Shown here in pieces: positions 7,024 through 14,227 of a stretch of 15,800 nucleotides of DNA. The DNA comes from an uncultured Asticcacaulis sp. (GTDB lineage Bacteria > Pseudomonadota > Alphaproteobacteria > Caulobacterales > Caulobacteraceae). Within the stretch, counting starts at the first letter, position 1, and each line of letters begins with the position of its first letter. The translations under genes were made by a program, and so were the position numbers. The DNA lies in contig CAMLLA010000043.1 in assembly GCA_946480525.1 (NCBI GenBank), positions 1 to 15,800 on the forward strand. Reading direction: 5' to 3'. The notes under the pieces were generated by a model. That model saw nothing but the letters and a program-made list of their open reading frames with translations. It did not search any database and was not told the DNA's origin.

Positions 7024-8412
7024 TTAAGGGACGGGTTTCCGTATCTCGGCAAGCCAGGTTCTGAAGCGTGGATCGTCGCGCACCGGGATATAAGCCGGAT
7101 CGACATCGGCCCAGATGAGGGGGATCTGGTGACGCGCGAAGGCCTGTTCCAGATAGACCATGGCCTGTTCGCGTTCACCTGCCGCCAGGGCATAGCGCGC
7201 CCACGACAGGGGAGGTGTATAATGACCGAGGTCGGTGGTGTCCTTGCGCGCCAGGAGCCAGCCGAAGACGGCATTCATTCCACCCCCGGCCAGAACGGTT
7301 CGCGCCGTGGCGATGTCGTCGCGAGTATAGCCTTCGCGCTGCATCAGCCAGCCGAGATGGCGGAAGGCCTCTGTGTCGCGGCCGGCCTTTGTGTGAACCC
7401 TCAGGGCCGAAATGTGGAACCAGCGGTCGTCCGCGCCGGCGCCTTCTATGCGCGTGAGTTCCCGGTAGGCCAGGTCGTCCTGCCCCTGCATCTGATAGAG
7501 CCAGACGACCGTCGGCGCCGAATAGGCCAGAGGGTTGATGCGGCGCGCGGCTTGGATCTGCACGCGCGACTCACTGTAGCGCCGTTCCGCCAGAAGCAGA
7601 CCGGAATAGCCGAGCGCCGCGCCATCGTCCGAGGGCGCAAGGCGCAGGGCGGTGCGATAATCCGCCTCGGCGCCTGCCGCATCATGCCGGCACAGAAAGC
7701 GCGCTTCGGCTCGCAATCGATACGCCCGGGCGTGTGAGGCATCCAGAGTGATGGCGCTGTCCAGAAGCCCGGTGACTTCCCGGCAATTGTCGGGCTCAGC
7801 CACAGCGTCTCCCATCAGCCGCATCTTGGCTTCGGCCAGACCGGTAAAGGCTCCGGCCGACGGCGTTTGCCCAGCCAGAACACGCAGATCCCGGATGGCA
7901 GCCTTCAAAGAGGCGGGGTCGCCGGCAGCGATCTTCTTTTCGGCCGCGTCCAGCGCCGTACCAGGCGGCTTTGCCAGCAAAGCCAGGACAGCCACAACGG
8001 TGCAAACCAGTCCGGCCGCGGCGACGGAAACGGCAACCATCCACGTCTTCCGTGCGGAAGGCGTCTCCGCAGGGCCGGCCATTGCGACCAGTTGATACCC
8101 CTTGCCGGGAATGGTCTTGATGTAGGACGGCGCGCGCGTGTCGTCGCCCAGCGCCTTGCGCACCTGGCTAATAGCCACCAGCAGGCTTTCCCCTGTCACG
8201 GTCTTGCCGCGCCAGACGGTGGCCAGCAGCCAGTCCCTGGACAATGTCTCAGCGGGGTGGTCGATAAAGGCGACCAGCAGGCAGACCAGACGGCTTTCCA
8301 GTTCGGTTTCGACGCCCGGACGGCGCAGACGATTGGTCCGTGTGCACAGCGTCCAGTCGCCCACCCGGTAGGTGGCGCCGGACAGTCTGGGGCTGTAGGA
8401 CGGATCGGACAT
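7024..8412 (-). CDS. Membrane one-component regulator: OmpR-type winged helix, TM helix, TPR-like C-terminus (CadC/ToxR-like)
   Basis: A 462-residue protein. The N-terminal winged helix-turn-helix (about 15-110) resembles Trans_reg_C domains, with a recognition region GESLLVAISQVRKALGDD and the wing YIKTIPGKGYQLVA. One membrane helix follows (about 124-147). The remaining 300 residues are Ala-rich helical pairs with TPR character, for example ALRLAPSDDGAALGYSGLLL, so it should face the periplasm. This is the CadC/ToxR architecture: a membrane-held DNA-binding protein sensing outside signals. The open frame extends to a TTG at 8448, but the added residues look non-coding, so I start at ATG 8412. 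There is no Shine-Dalgarno; a TTGACC/TATTCC pair upstream could give a leaderless transcript. It is upstream of the propeller gene and divergent from the GST gene, both candidate targets. Confidence 0.85.
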   Translation of the reverse strand: MSDPSYSPRLSGATYRVGDWTLCTRTNRLRRPGVETELESRLVCLLVAFIDHPAETLSRDWLLATVWRGKTVTGESLLVAISQVRKALGDDTRAPSYIKTIPGKGYQLVAMAGPAETPSARKTWMVAVSVAAAGLVCTVVAVLALLAKPPGTALDAAEKKIAAGDPASLKAAIRDLRVLAGQTPSAGAFTGLAEAKMRLMGDAVAEPDNCREVTGLLDSAITLDASHARAYRLRAEARFLCRHDAAGAEADYRTALRLAPSDDGAALGYSGLLLAERRYSESRVQIQAARRINPLAYSAPTVVWLYQMQGQDDLAYRELTRIEGAGADDRWFHISALRVHTKAGRDTEAFRHLGWLMQREGYTRDDIATARTVLAGGGMNAVFGWLLARKDTTDLGHYTPPLSWARYALAAGEREQAMVYLEQAFARHQIPLIWADVDPAYIPVRDDPRFRTWLAEIRKPVP

Positions 8413-8419
8413 GCAGGTG

Positions 8420-8448
8420 GGAATATGGTCAGCTGCGGCCAAGGTCAA
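8420..8448 (-). promoter_or_regulatory. Candidate promoter of the membrane regulator (leaderless transcript)
   Basis: On the minus strand TTGACC (8448-8443) and TATTCC (8425-8420) are 17 bp apart. Transcription would start within a few bases of the ATG at 8412, which fits the absence of a ribosome-binding site. The -10 match is weak, so this is only a candidate. Confidence 0.25.
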
Positions 8449-8517
8449 CGGTGCGAAATCATGGCATGGCGGGGCGGACCGGTGTAAGCCTCTTGCGGAC
8501 CATCAGGGAGAGCGGCC

Positions 8518-9144
8518 GTGACGCTGAAAATTCTCGGGCGGATCAGCTCGATCAATGTGCGCAAGGTGCTGTGGGCCTGCGACGAACTGGACCTTGCCTT
8601 CGAGATTGAAGACTGGGGGACGGGGTTCCGCGACGTACGCGACCCTGAATTCGTGAAGCTCAATCCCAATGCCCAGATTCCGGTGATTATCGACGGTGAC
8701 GTCGTGCTGTGGGAGTCGCACACCATCCTGCGCTACCTTGCCAACCACCGCGGCGCCGAAGGGCTTTATCCGTCGGATCCCTTGGCGCGTGCCCATGTCG
8801 ACCAGTGGCTTGACTGGCAGGCCGGGGATCTTAACCCGGCATGGATCTACGCCTTCAATGCCCGGGTGCGAAAATCGGCCGACCACGACATTCCGGCAGC
8901 GGTCGAGCGGTCGATCGCGCGTTGGACACAGCTGATGCAGGTGCTGGACGGGCATTTGCGCAAGACCGGCGCCTATGTCGCGGGCAATAGCTTTTCGCTT
9001 GCCGATATCGCTGTCGGCCTGTCGGTCACGCGCTGGCGGGCGACGCCGTTCGACAAGCCAACCTTGCCCGGCGTCGACGCCTATTTCGACCGCCTGAGCC
9101 GCCGCCCGGCCTTTGCTGCTTATGGCTCGGCGGCGATGGCATAG
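8518..9144 (+). CDS. Glutathione S-transferase family protein
   Basis: A 208-residue cytosolic protein with the two-domain GST layout. The N-terminal thioredoxin fold (1-78) has a Ser pair S10/S11 in GRISSINVRKV as likely thiol-activating residues, the cis-proline P55 in NAQIPVI, and E66-S67 in WESHTILRYL for the glutathione gamma-glutamyl group. The C-terminal helical domain (88-200) keeps the N-capping box S160-LAD163. It probably conjugates glutathione to small electrophiles or handles thiol metabolism; the substrate is unknown. It starts with GTG, with AGGGAG 7 nt upstream (8505-8510). It is divergent from the membrane regulator and convergent with the STAS-like paralogue. Confidence 0.93.
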   Translation: MTLKILGRISSINVRKVLWACDELDLAFEIEDWGTGFRDVRDPEFVKLNPNAQIPVIIDGDVVLWESHTILRYLANHRGAEGLYPSDPLARAHVDQWLDWQAGDLNPAWIYAFNARVRKSADHDIPAAVERSIARWTQLMQVLDGHLRKTGAYVAGNSFSLADIAVGLSVTRWRATPFDKPTLPGVDAYFDRLSRRPAFAAYGSAAMA

Positions 9145-9224
9145 ATCGGAGTGATCCAAATGGAATCATCATTCCTATCCAGGTTTATGTTTCACCTTAC
9201 CGCTCCAGCGTCCAGCGCCGTTGG

Positions 9225-9689
9225 TCACTCGATCCGTATCCGTCCGTCGTCGCGGCGGATGCGCTGCCTGGGCGTGAGTTCGCTCAGATACCGCGTCTTG
9301 TCGGCCGCGGTCAGCCAGCCGAGGGCTTCGTGGTAATCCGAAAAGGCGCAGACGGTTTCGCGCGGCTCGTCCTCTGAAACGTCCGGCATGCGCAGACAAT
9401 CGAAGGCGTCGAAACTGACATTCGCCACGTAGGCATGATAGTTGCGTGAACCCACCAGGGTACGCCAGCGGACGGCGATCTCCTGCATGTCATTCCGGCT
9501 CAACCGGCCGTCGAAGCGGCGAAGGTCGGTCAGGCGCCCATAGCTCCAGGGCGCCTCTATCCTGGCGTAGCTGGCGAACAGGGTGTCGACGAAGTCCTTG
9601 CCGGACATGTCGCCGATCGGGCGGATGATGATGATCCTCCTGTCCGGATTGGCGATAAAGGTAAGACGTGAAGGCGGCAGCGGCAGCAT
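9225..9689 (-). CDS. STAS/SpoIIAA-like domain protein, paralogue B, coupled to the MCP-like gene
   Basis: A 154-residue soluble protein, ungapped relative of the product at 5190-5654 (roughly 55% identity by eye). It keeps SRLTFIANPDRR, IRPIGDMS, RLTDLRRFDG, VSFDAFD and FSDYHEALGWLTA. The start ATG is only 5 nt beyond the TAG stop of the MCP-like gene, and the weak GGCGGGA site lies across that stop, so translation is probably coupled. That makes it a likely partner of the MCP-like protein. The differences from paralogue A are concentrated at both ends and in the segment just before FSDYHEA. No molecular function is established from the sequence. Confidence 0.8.
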   Translation of the reverse strand: MLPLPPSRLTFIANPDRRIIIIRPIGDMSGKDFVDTLFASYARIEAPWSYGRLTDLRRFDGRLSRNDMQEIAVRWRTLVGSRNYHAYVANVSFDAFDCLRMPDVSEDEPRETVCAFSDYHEALGWLTAADKTRYLSELTPRQRIRRDDGRIRIE

Positions 9690-9694
9690 GACGG

Positions 9695-10735
9695 CTATCC
9701 CGCCTTCTGGACGATCACGCCGTACCAGCCAAGCCCGCCATAGGATTCATAGCCCGGCGTGCGGTGGAAGGCGACCATCTGGCCTGAGGCGTCGATGTAG
9801 TGACCGGAGGGCTTGCCTTCGGTACATAGCCGGAAATGTTCGTTCAGCACGCCGCGTCCGTCCGATGCGGCGATAATCCGCCCATTGGCATCGGTCAGCA
9901 GGACCCGCGTCGCAGCCTTTTCGTCGTCACCTATGCGTACGCCGTCGACCACCGCTTTTGCCTGCGGTTCCCAGTCGAAATGGATGCCGAGCACGCCGAC
10001 CAGCTCGCCATTGACCGCACCGCCGGCACGTACGCCCGTCGCATAGGTCGCAACCTGGGCGTTGCGCAGCAGGGGCTCGGGCGAGATATCGGCGACTGCG
10101 AACTCGGCGCCACTGCGTAAATGGAGGGCGCGCTGAAACCAGATGGCGTCGGCGACATTGCGCCCGGCGACGGCATGTTTTGCAGGGCGGCCGTTGGCAA
10201 TGATATTGCCGTCCAGATCGCACAGCCACAGGTCGAGATAGACCGTATAGGAATCGAGGATGACACCTAACCGGTGCGAGGCATGGGCCTGCGCCCGCGG
10301 GGAGGGTGCCGAGGCATGATCGACAACGGCGGTGTCGGTTGCCCACCAACGCACATCGCAGGTACGCTCATAGAGGTTGCGGTCGATGATCTCCACGGCG
10401 TTGAGCGCCAGGTCGGTCAGGCGCGTACCCTGCGACTGCTGGGCCATTTTCTGAGTCAGGTCTTCAAGCGTCACGATCTCGTTGCCCAGGTCCTTGGCCA
10501 GCCCTTCGACCTCCGCGGAAATATTGCGCACTTCGTCGGCGACGACCGAAAAGCCCGCGCCCTTGTCGCCGGCGTGTTTCGCCTCGATCAGGGCGTTCAG
10601 CGCAAGAATCCGGAGCTTGGAAGTAACCTGGCGGATGTCGCGCACCTTCTGGCCCGTGACGGTCTTGGCCCTGGTGGTCTGTGTGAGGATATCGGTAAGC
10701 GTTACTGCACTGGCAAGCGAGGGGGAGGGGGGCAT
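9695..10735 (-). CDS. Soluble MCP-like protein with reversed order: short MA signalling tip then double Cache-like sensor
   Basis: A 346-residue protein with no signal peptide or membrane helix. Residues about 30-82 contain the hairpin tip of methyl-accepting chemotaxis proteins: LRILALNALIEAKHAG (41-56), then GAGFSVVADEVRNIS (59-73). The rest (about 115-345) looks like a double Cache sensor, with LDLWLCDLDGNIIANGR (167-183), an IWFQRAL segment, and a second unit with LLTDANGRIIAASDGRG (279-295). In ordinary chemoreceptors the Cache comes first, outside the membrane, and the long signalling coiled coil is last. Here the order is reversed and the coiled coil is short. An ATG at 10780 is in frame, but ATG 10735 has AAAAGG 7 nt upstream. 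A STAS-like gene follows 5 nt downstream. It may sense a cytosolic ligand or dock on chemotaxis arrays; both are inference. Confidence 0.8.
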   Translation of the reverse strand: MPPSPSLASAVTLTDILTQTTRAKTVTGQKVRDIRQVTSKLRILALNALIEAKHAGDKGAGFSVVADEVRNISAEVEGLAKDLGNEIVTLEDLTQKMAQQSQGTRLTDLALNAVEIIDRNLYERTCDVRWWATDTAVVDHASAPSPRAQAHASHRLGVILDSYTVYLDLWLCDLDGNIIANGRPAKHAVAGRNVADAIWFQRALHLRSGAEFAVADISPEPLLRNAQVATYATGVRAGGAVNGELVGVLGIHFDWEPQAKAVVDGVRIGDDEKAATRVLLTDANGRIIAASDGRGVLNEHFRLCTEGKPSGHYIDASGQMVAFHRTPGYESYGGLGWYGVIVQKAG

Positions 10736-10746
10736 CGGTGTACCTT

Positions 10747-10860
10747 TTGTGCACTGCGAAAGGTGCCCAGCTGATGACATCCGTGCTTAACGAAAGGTAA
10801 AATAGTTGCTTTTGCGTACGATACTAATTGTGGGAATTGGTATCTATATTGTGCACTGCG
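10747..10860. repeat. 12-bp direct repeat with GTGCAC core upstream of the MCP-like gene
   Basis: TTGTGCACTGCG occurs at 10747-10758 and again at 10849-10860, 102 bp apart. Each copy holds the palindrome GTGCAC. The first copy lies just upstream of the MCP-like ribosome-binding site; the second is just before a possible small ORF. A partial third match, TATTGTGC, is at 11011-11018. They could be operator sites. Confidence 0.4.
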
Positions 10861-10862
10861 GC

Positions 10863-10967
10863 ATGAATAACACAGCCATCAAAATGCATTATGAAGGGCT
10901 TGTATCCTATGTGATCTTTATTGTTTCGTTTGCAATTATCTCTTGGGCGAGCCGTCGGCGGCAATAA
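10863..10967 (+). CDS. Possible 34-residue single-helix membrane peptide
   Basis: ATG 10863 to TAA 10965-10967. The peptide starts MNNTAIKMHYEG, has a hydrophobic stretch LVSYVIFIVSFAIISWA (13-29) and ends SRRRQ. One membrane helix with a basic tail is the usual shape of real small membrane proteins. There is no clear Shine-Dalgarno, but a TATATT (10845-10850) could be a -10 giving a nearly leaderless message. The region is AT-rich compared with its neighbours. No family is recognised and the reading frame could be chance. Confidence 0.35.
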   Translation: MNNTAIKMHYEGLVSYVIFIVSFAIISWASRRRQ

Positions 10968-11027
10968 GACCAATTTCGCGTGCGGCAGGTGCCACCTCCC
11001 GCACTTAGTTTATTGTGCGCGACGCTT

Positions 11028-12635
11028 TCAGAGCGCCTTGTAGCGAAAGTCCGACAGGCGGACATTGCCGTCGCCGGTGCAGTAGATACCGAGTTTCAGG
11101 CTCAGAAAGCCACCGAAGACGTTGTGATGCATACCTCCGACCTCCATACGTGTCGGATGCCGCGTCCAGGTCTTCCCGGCGTCGGGCGAGTAATGCCATG
11201 TGATGACATTCTCGACATTGGTGACCCGCAGACGGACCCTGCGGGACTTAAGCGTCTGGCGGTTCCATCCCTGGTCCTCGGCATATTGCCAGGTCCGAGT
11301 CTGGTCGCCATCGAAGCCCAGGCCGACAAAGGCCTTGTGGTTATAAAAGAGCAGGAGCCCGGCCTCGGCCGTGCCGTCGAGTTCGAGTGTGACTTCGGCC
11401 TCGTATGACCGGTCGCCGACCGGGCAGGTCAGCGGCGAACTGTCGGCCGGCGATGTGCCGCGACCGGTGAGGCGCAGGGTTTTGGCCTCGCGCTTCACCC
11501 GCGCCATCTCGCCGGATTTCGGATCGTGGAAGGCCCACTGGATGCCGAAGCGGTCCGTGCTGAAATCGTCCGACAGGGCAAAGCCCGACGCGCTGGTCTT
11601 GCCACCTTTCGGTTTGGGCAGAGGCTTCGACAGGTCGCCGCCCCTGGCGCGGAACCAGCCGTCGGCCGTCCATTCCATGGGCTCCAGAAGCGTCTGGCGC
11701 CCCAGGGTGCGGAAGCCGTTTTCATAGCCATGATAGACCAGCCACCAATCGCCCGCAGGTCCTTCGACGATGGTGGCGTGGCCACGTGACCACCACGGCT
11801 CGTCGGTGCTGAGCGTACGGACCAGTGGATTGTGCGGGCAGTGCTCCCAGGGGCCGTGGATCGACTTCGACCGCGCGGCGATGACCATGTGGCCGGTGAC
11901 GGGGCCGGCCGTGCCGCCGACGGCGGTGACCAGGTAAAAATAATCGCCATGACGCAACAGCTTCGGGCCCTCGGGCGCGAAGTTCTCGACGATCCAGTCG
12001 TCCGGATAGATCCACGGCTGATAGGCGGGTTCGATTGCGCCATCGGTCGCCAGTCCGTCATCGCTCAGGCGAATGCGGCGGATGCCGTTGACGAACAGGT
12101 AGCGCTTGCCGTCCTCGCCGACCACGTGGCCGGGGTCGATGCAGCCGCTGATATTCAGATCGACCGGCTCGCTCCACGGGCCTTTGATGTCGTCCGCCCA
12201 GATGGCGTAGATCGACCAAGGCTTGCCTTCGGGCTGGGCCGGTATGTAGATGAAATACCGGCCATTGTGCTTGCACAGGTCGACCGCCCAGATGGTTCCC
12301 AGCGGCTTGTGCAGGGCAGGACCGACCGGCGCCCAGTTGACCAGGTCGGTCGAATGCCAGATGACCAGGCCCGGGTAGGAAAAGAACGACGAGAAGGTCA
12401 TGTAGTAATCGTCACCATCCTTGAGGATAGTTGGATCGGGATGGTCGCCGGCAATGATCGGATTGAGGTAGGTGCCGTCGCCAAGATCGGCCTTGCGCTG
12501 GCCTTCGACGGTCTTGCCCCAGGTCTTTGCCGGGGCCTTGGTTGTAGGCTTGGCCGCGGCCGTAGCGGTGGCGGGCGCCAGGAGGGCACCGGCGGCAAGG
12601 GTCTGGAACAGGTTGCGGCGTGACGGCGTCGTCAT
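11028..12635 (-). CDS. Glycoside hydrolase family 43 protein (beta-xylosidase/alpha-arabinofuranosidase-like), Tat-exported
   Basis: A 535-residue exported enzyme. The N-terminus carries a twin-arginine signal SRRNLFQ followed by an Ala-rich hydrophobic stretch. The GH43 five-bladed propeller (about 55-340) shows the catalytic triad: base D67 in DHPDPTI, pKa modulator D167 in GCIDPGHVVGEDGK, and acid E222 in FAPEGPKLL; H286 in RGHATIV is also typical. A C-terminal beta-sandwich (about 354-533), resembling the concanavalin-like domain of GH43 beta-xylosidases, follows a Lys/Pro/Gly-rich linker (338-348). The likely role is cleaving xylose or arabinose from plant hemicellulose outside the cytoplasm; exact specificity cannot be read. 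AAGGA, 6 nt before the ATG, overlaps the stop of the preceding Sde182-like gene, so the two are probably one transcriptional and translational unit. Confidence 0.93.
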   Translation of the reverse strand: MTTPSRRNLFQTLAAGALLAPATATAAAKPTTKAPAKTWGKTVEGQRKADLGDGTYLNPIIAGDHPDPTILKDGDDYYMTFSSFFSYPGLVIWHSTDLVNWAPVGPALHKPLGTIWAVDLCKHNGRYFIYIPAQPEGKPWSIYAIWADDIKGPWSEPVDLNISGCIDPGHVVGEDGKRYLFVNGIRRIRLSDDGLATDGAIEPAYQPWIYPDDWIVENFAPEGPKLLRHGDYFYLVTAVGGTAGPVTGHMVIAARSKSIHGPWEHCPHNPLVRTLSTDEPWWSRGHATIVEGPAGDWWLVYHGYENGFRTLGRQTLLEPMEWTADGWFRARGGDLSKPLPKPKGGKTSASGFALSDDFSTDRFGIQWAFHDPKSGEMARVKREAKTLRLTGRGTSPADSSPLTCPVGDRSYEAEVTLELDGTAEAGLLLFYNHKAFVGLGFDGDQTRTWQYAEDQGWNRQTLKSRRVRLRVTNVENVITWHYSPDAGKTWTRHPTRMEVGGMHHNVFGGFLSLKLGIYCTGDGNVRLSDFRYKAL

Positions 12636-12644
12636 GGTATGTCC

Positions 12645-14108
12645 TTACGGTGTGATGGTGACGACTACGCGCTTGTAGCGGGTGAGGGCGGGGGTGCCTT
12701 TGTCGGTCACCTTGACGATGAAGTGGGCGGTTTCGGGCCTGGTGACTGTCGGCGCGACGACCCAGACGGCATAGATGTTGTCGGCGCTGGAAATTGCGAT
12801 CGGCGTTTTCAAGGTGCCGGCCTCGGCATAGTTCAGCCACTGGTAGCTGAGGCTGTCGCCATCCGGGTCGCTGCTGCCGGCGGCACTCAGGGCGAAGCGC
12901 GCCCCCGCTTTCACCGACAGCTGATCGGAGTGACCGAGACGGACGACGGGCGGGTGGTTGGCTTCGGCGTAGGGTTTCGTCGTCCAGTCCATGCGCGCGG
13001 CGAAATCGTTCTGGAAGTCTTTACGCCAGCGCCAGACCGTCGTCTTGAAGCCGGTGGCGGTCTTGTCGGACGCCCTGATGGCGCGACCGAACGGGTTGGC
13101 GAGCGCGGGCGTGAAGGTGTCAGCCGCGTTGGTCCAGATCGGGCGCGGCTCCTGCTCGACCACCATGCCGCCGTTGAACCCCTTGGGATCCGTGTCGGCG
13201 AGCGTTGGTGTGTAGAGCGCGTAACGTCCGCCCCAACCGCCCCAATCGGGATGTTCCGGCGCATTCAGTCCGTTTGGGATAAGCGACAGGAAGGACGGCG
13301 TATCGCCTTCCATGCCGTAGGCGACATCGGGATACATGGCGCCCAGCGGTCCGTGGCCCTGCTGGATATGTTCCGCCAGCCAGGCATTGCTGATCTCGCT
13401 ATTGTCGAAGCCGGGTTCATTCAGCATGATCCCGCTCCAGGTCGCGTTGCCGTAACCGCCGGGGCTGACAATGTAGAACAGCTCCGGGAAGGTGCGGCGC
13501 ATCCAGATGCCGCTGTCGTCCTGATCGGAGATGGTATAGACGCGTAAACGCGCGACGAGGCGTGCGGCCTCTTCCGGCGTCCGGGTCTGTTTGATCTTGT
13601 AGAGCGCCTGAGCCAGCGTATTGGCGCCGCCCCACACCGACACCCAGACCGGACGCGGATCGTCCTTGTCGAGCAAAGCGACAATGCGCTCGGACCCTGG
13701 CGAATCCTTGCCGTCGCCAACACCCTCCATGCCGTAGACCGGCAGGCCCTGCGTCACCAGCGCCGATATGGTCCTGGCGTCGGGATAGCCCTTTTCGTGC
13801 TTGAGCAAGTTCGGTTGGACCTTGCCGTAGGCCGCAATGGTCGCCCGCAGGCTTTCCGGCGCGACGCGCCCCTTCATATGGACGGATGTCGTGGCGATCA
13901 GAGCTTCGATATCGATCTGGTTGGCATAGAGCAGCAGGCGCACCACCGACTGGCTATCGTCCGGCTCGTTTTCGATGTCGGTCAGGACAATGAGCCGGTG
14001 CTTCGGCTCTCCCGCCACGGCAGTCCTCGGCGCGGCAGTGGCGCAAGGTGCGCTTGCCGCCCCGATAAGGGCGGCAAGCGTGGCGGCTATGGCGAGAGTC
14101 GTTTTCAC
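12645..14108 (-). CDS. Sde182/DUF1593-like exported protein with nucleoside-hydrolase-like domain
   Basis: A 487-residue protein with a Sec-type signal peptide (about 1-26). Residues about 37-340 match the DUF1593 family, described as the nucleoside-hydrolase-like domain of the cellulose-binding protein Sde182. The acidic motif LTDIENEPDDSQS (42-54; D44, D50, D51) resembles the Ca-binding DxDxxxDD of nucleoside hydrolases, with WGGANTL (159-165) further on. A C-terminal Ig/cadherin-like beta domain (about 386-487) contains SSDPDGDSLSYQW and KVTDKGTPALTRYKR. It probably binds or trims a plant polysaccharide in the periplasm or outside; a real hydrolase activity is unproven. The start is GTG with AGG 9 nt upstream. 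It precedes the GH43 gene by 9 nt. Confidence 0.87.
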   Translation of the reverse strand: MKTTLAIAATLAALIGAASAPCATAAPRTAVAGEPKHRLIVLTDIENEPDDSQSVVRLLLYANQIDIEALIATTSVHMKGRVAPESLRATIAAYGKVQPNLLKHEKGYPDARTISALVTQGLPVYGMEGVGDGKDSPGSERIVALLDKDDPRPVWVSVWGGANTLAQALYKIKQTRTPEEAARLVARLRVYTISDQDDSGIWMRRTFPELFYIVSPGGYGNATWSGIMLNEPGFDNSEISNAWLAEHIQQGHGPLGAMYPDVAYGMEGDTPSFLSLIPNGLNAPEHPDWGGWGGRYALYTPTLADTDPKGFNGGMVVEQEPRPIWTNAADTFTPALANPFGRAIRASDKTATGFKTTVWRWRKDFQNDFAARMDWTTKPYAEANHPPVVRLGHSDQLSVKAGARFALSAAGSSDPDGDSLSYQWLNYAEAGTLKTPIAISSADNIYAVWVVAPTVTRPETAHFIVKVTDKGTPALTRYKRVVVTITP

Positions 14109-14128
14109 GTCGGGTTACCTGCCTAGAG

Positions 14129-14170
14129 CGATATGCCAAAAAGTGTGTAGCGGTTTTTGGCTAAATATCG
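14129..14170. repeat. Imperfect palindromic element, REP-like, copy 1
   Basis: GCCAAAAA (14135-14142) pairs with TTTTTGGC (14154-14161) around an 11-nt loop GTGTGTAGCGG, and CGATAT (14129-14134) pairs with ATATCG (14165-14170) across a 3-nt bulge. The preceding CTAGAGC (14123-14129) is also the start of the next hairpin. The CCAAAAAGTGTG-x-AGCGGTTTTTGG layout resembles intergenic palindromes that I recall as common in alphaproteobacterial genomes. It lies 21 nt upstream of the Sde182-like start. Confidence 0.6.
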
Positions 14171-14184
14171 CGACAAAACAAAAC

Positions 14185-14227
14185 CTAGAGCATGATGACG
14201 GTTCGATCTAAACGCATCATGCTCTAG
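14185..14227 (-). terminator. 13-bp perfect hairpin and T-rich tract ending the GH39 gene; REP-like copy 2
   Basis: CTAGAGCATGATG (14185-14197) and CATCATGCTCTAG (14215-14227) are a perfect 13-bp inverted repeat with a 17-nt loop. On the minus strand the hairpin is followed by GTTTTGTTTTG, so it can act as an intrinsic terminator for GH39. The right arm includes the GH39 stop codon (14226-14224). Downstream Sde182-like and GH43 expression may be lowered relative to GH39, or start from its own promoter. Confidence 0.7.

Noticed and set aside
9145..9224. Terminator between the convergent GST and STAS-like genes (GGAAT 9162-9166 / ATTCC 9171-9175)
   Set aside because: The stem is only 5 bp with a 4-nt loop and no T-run follows on either strand.
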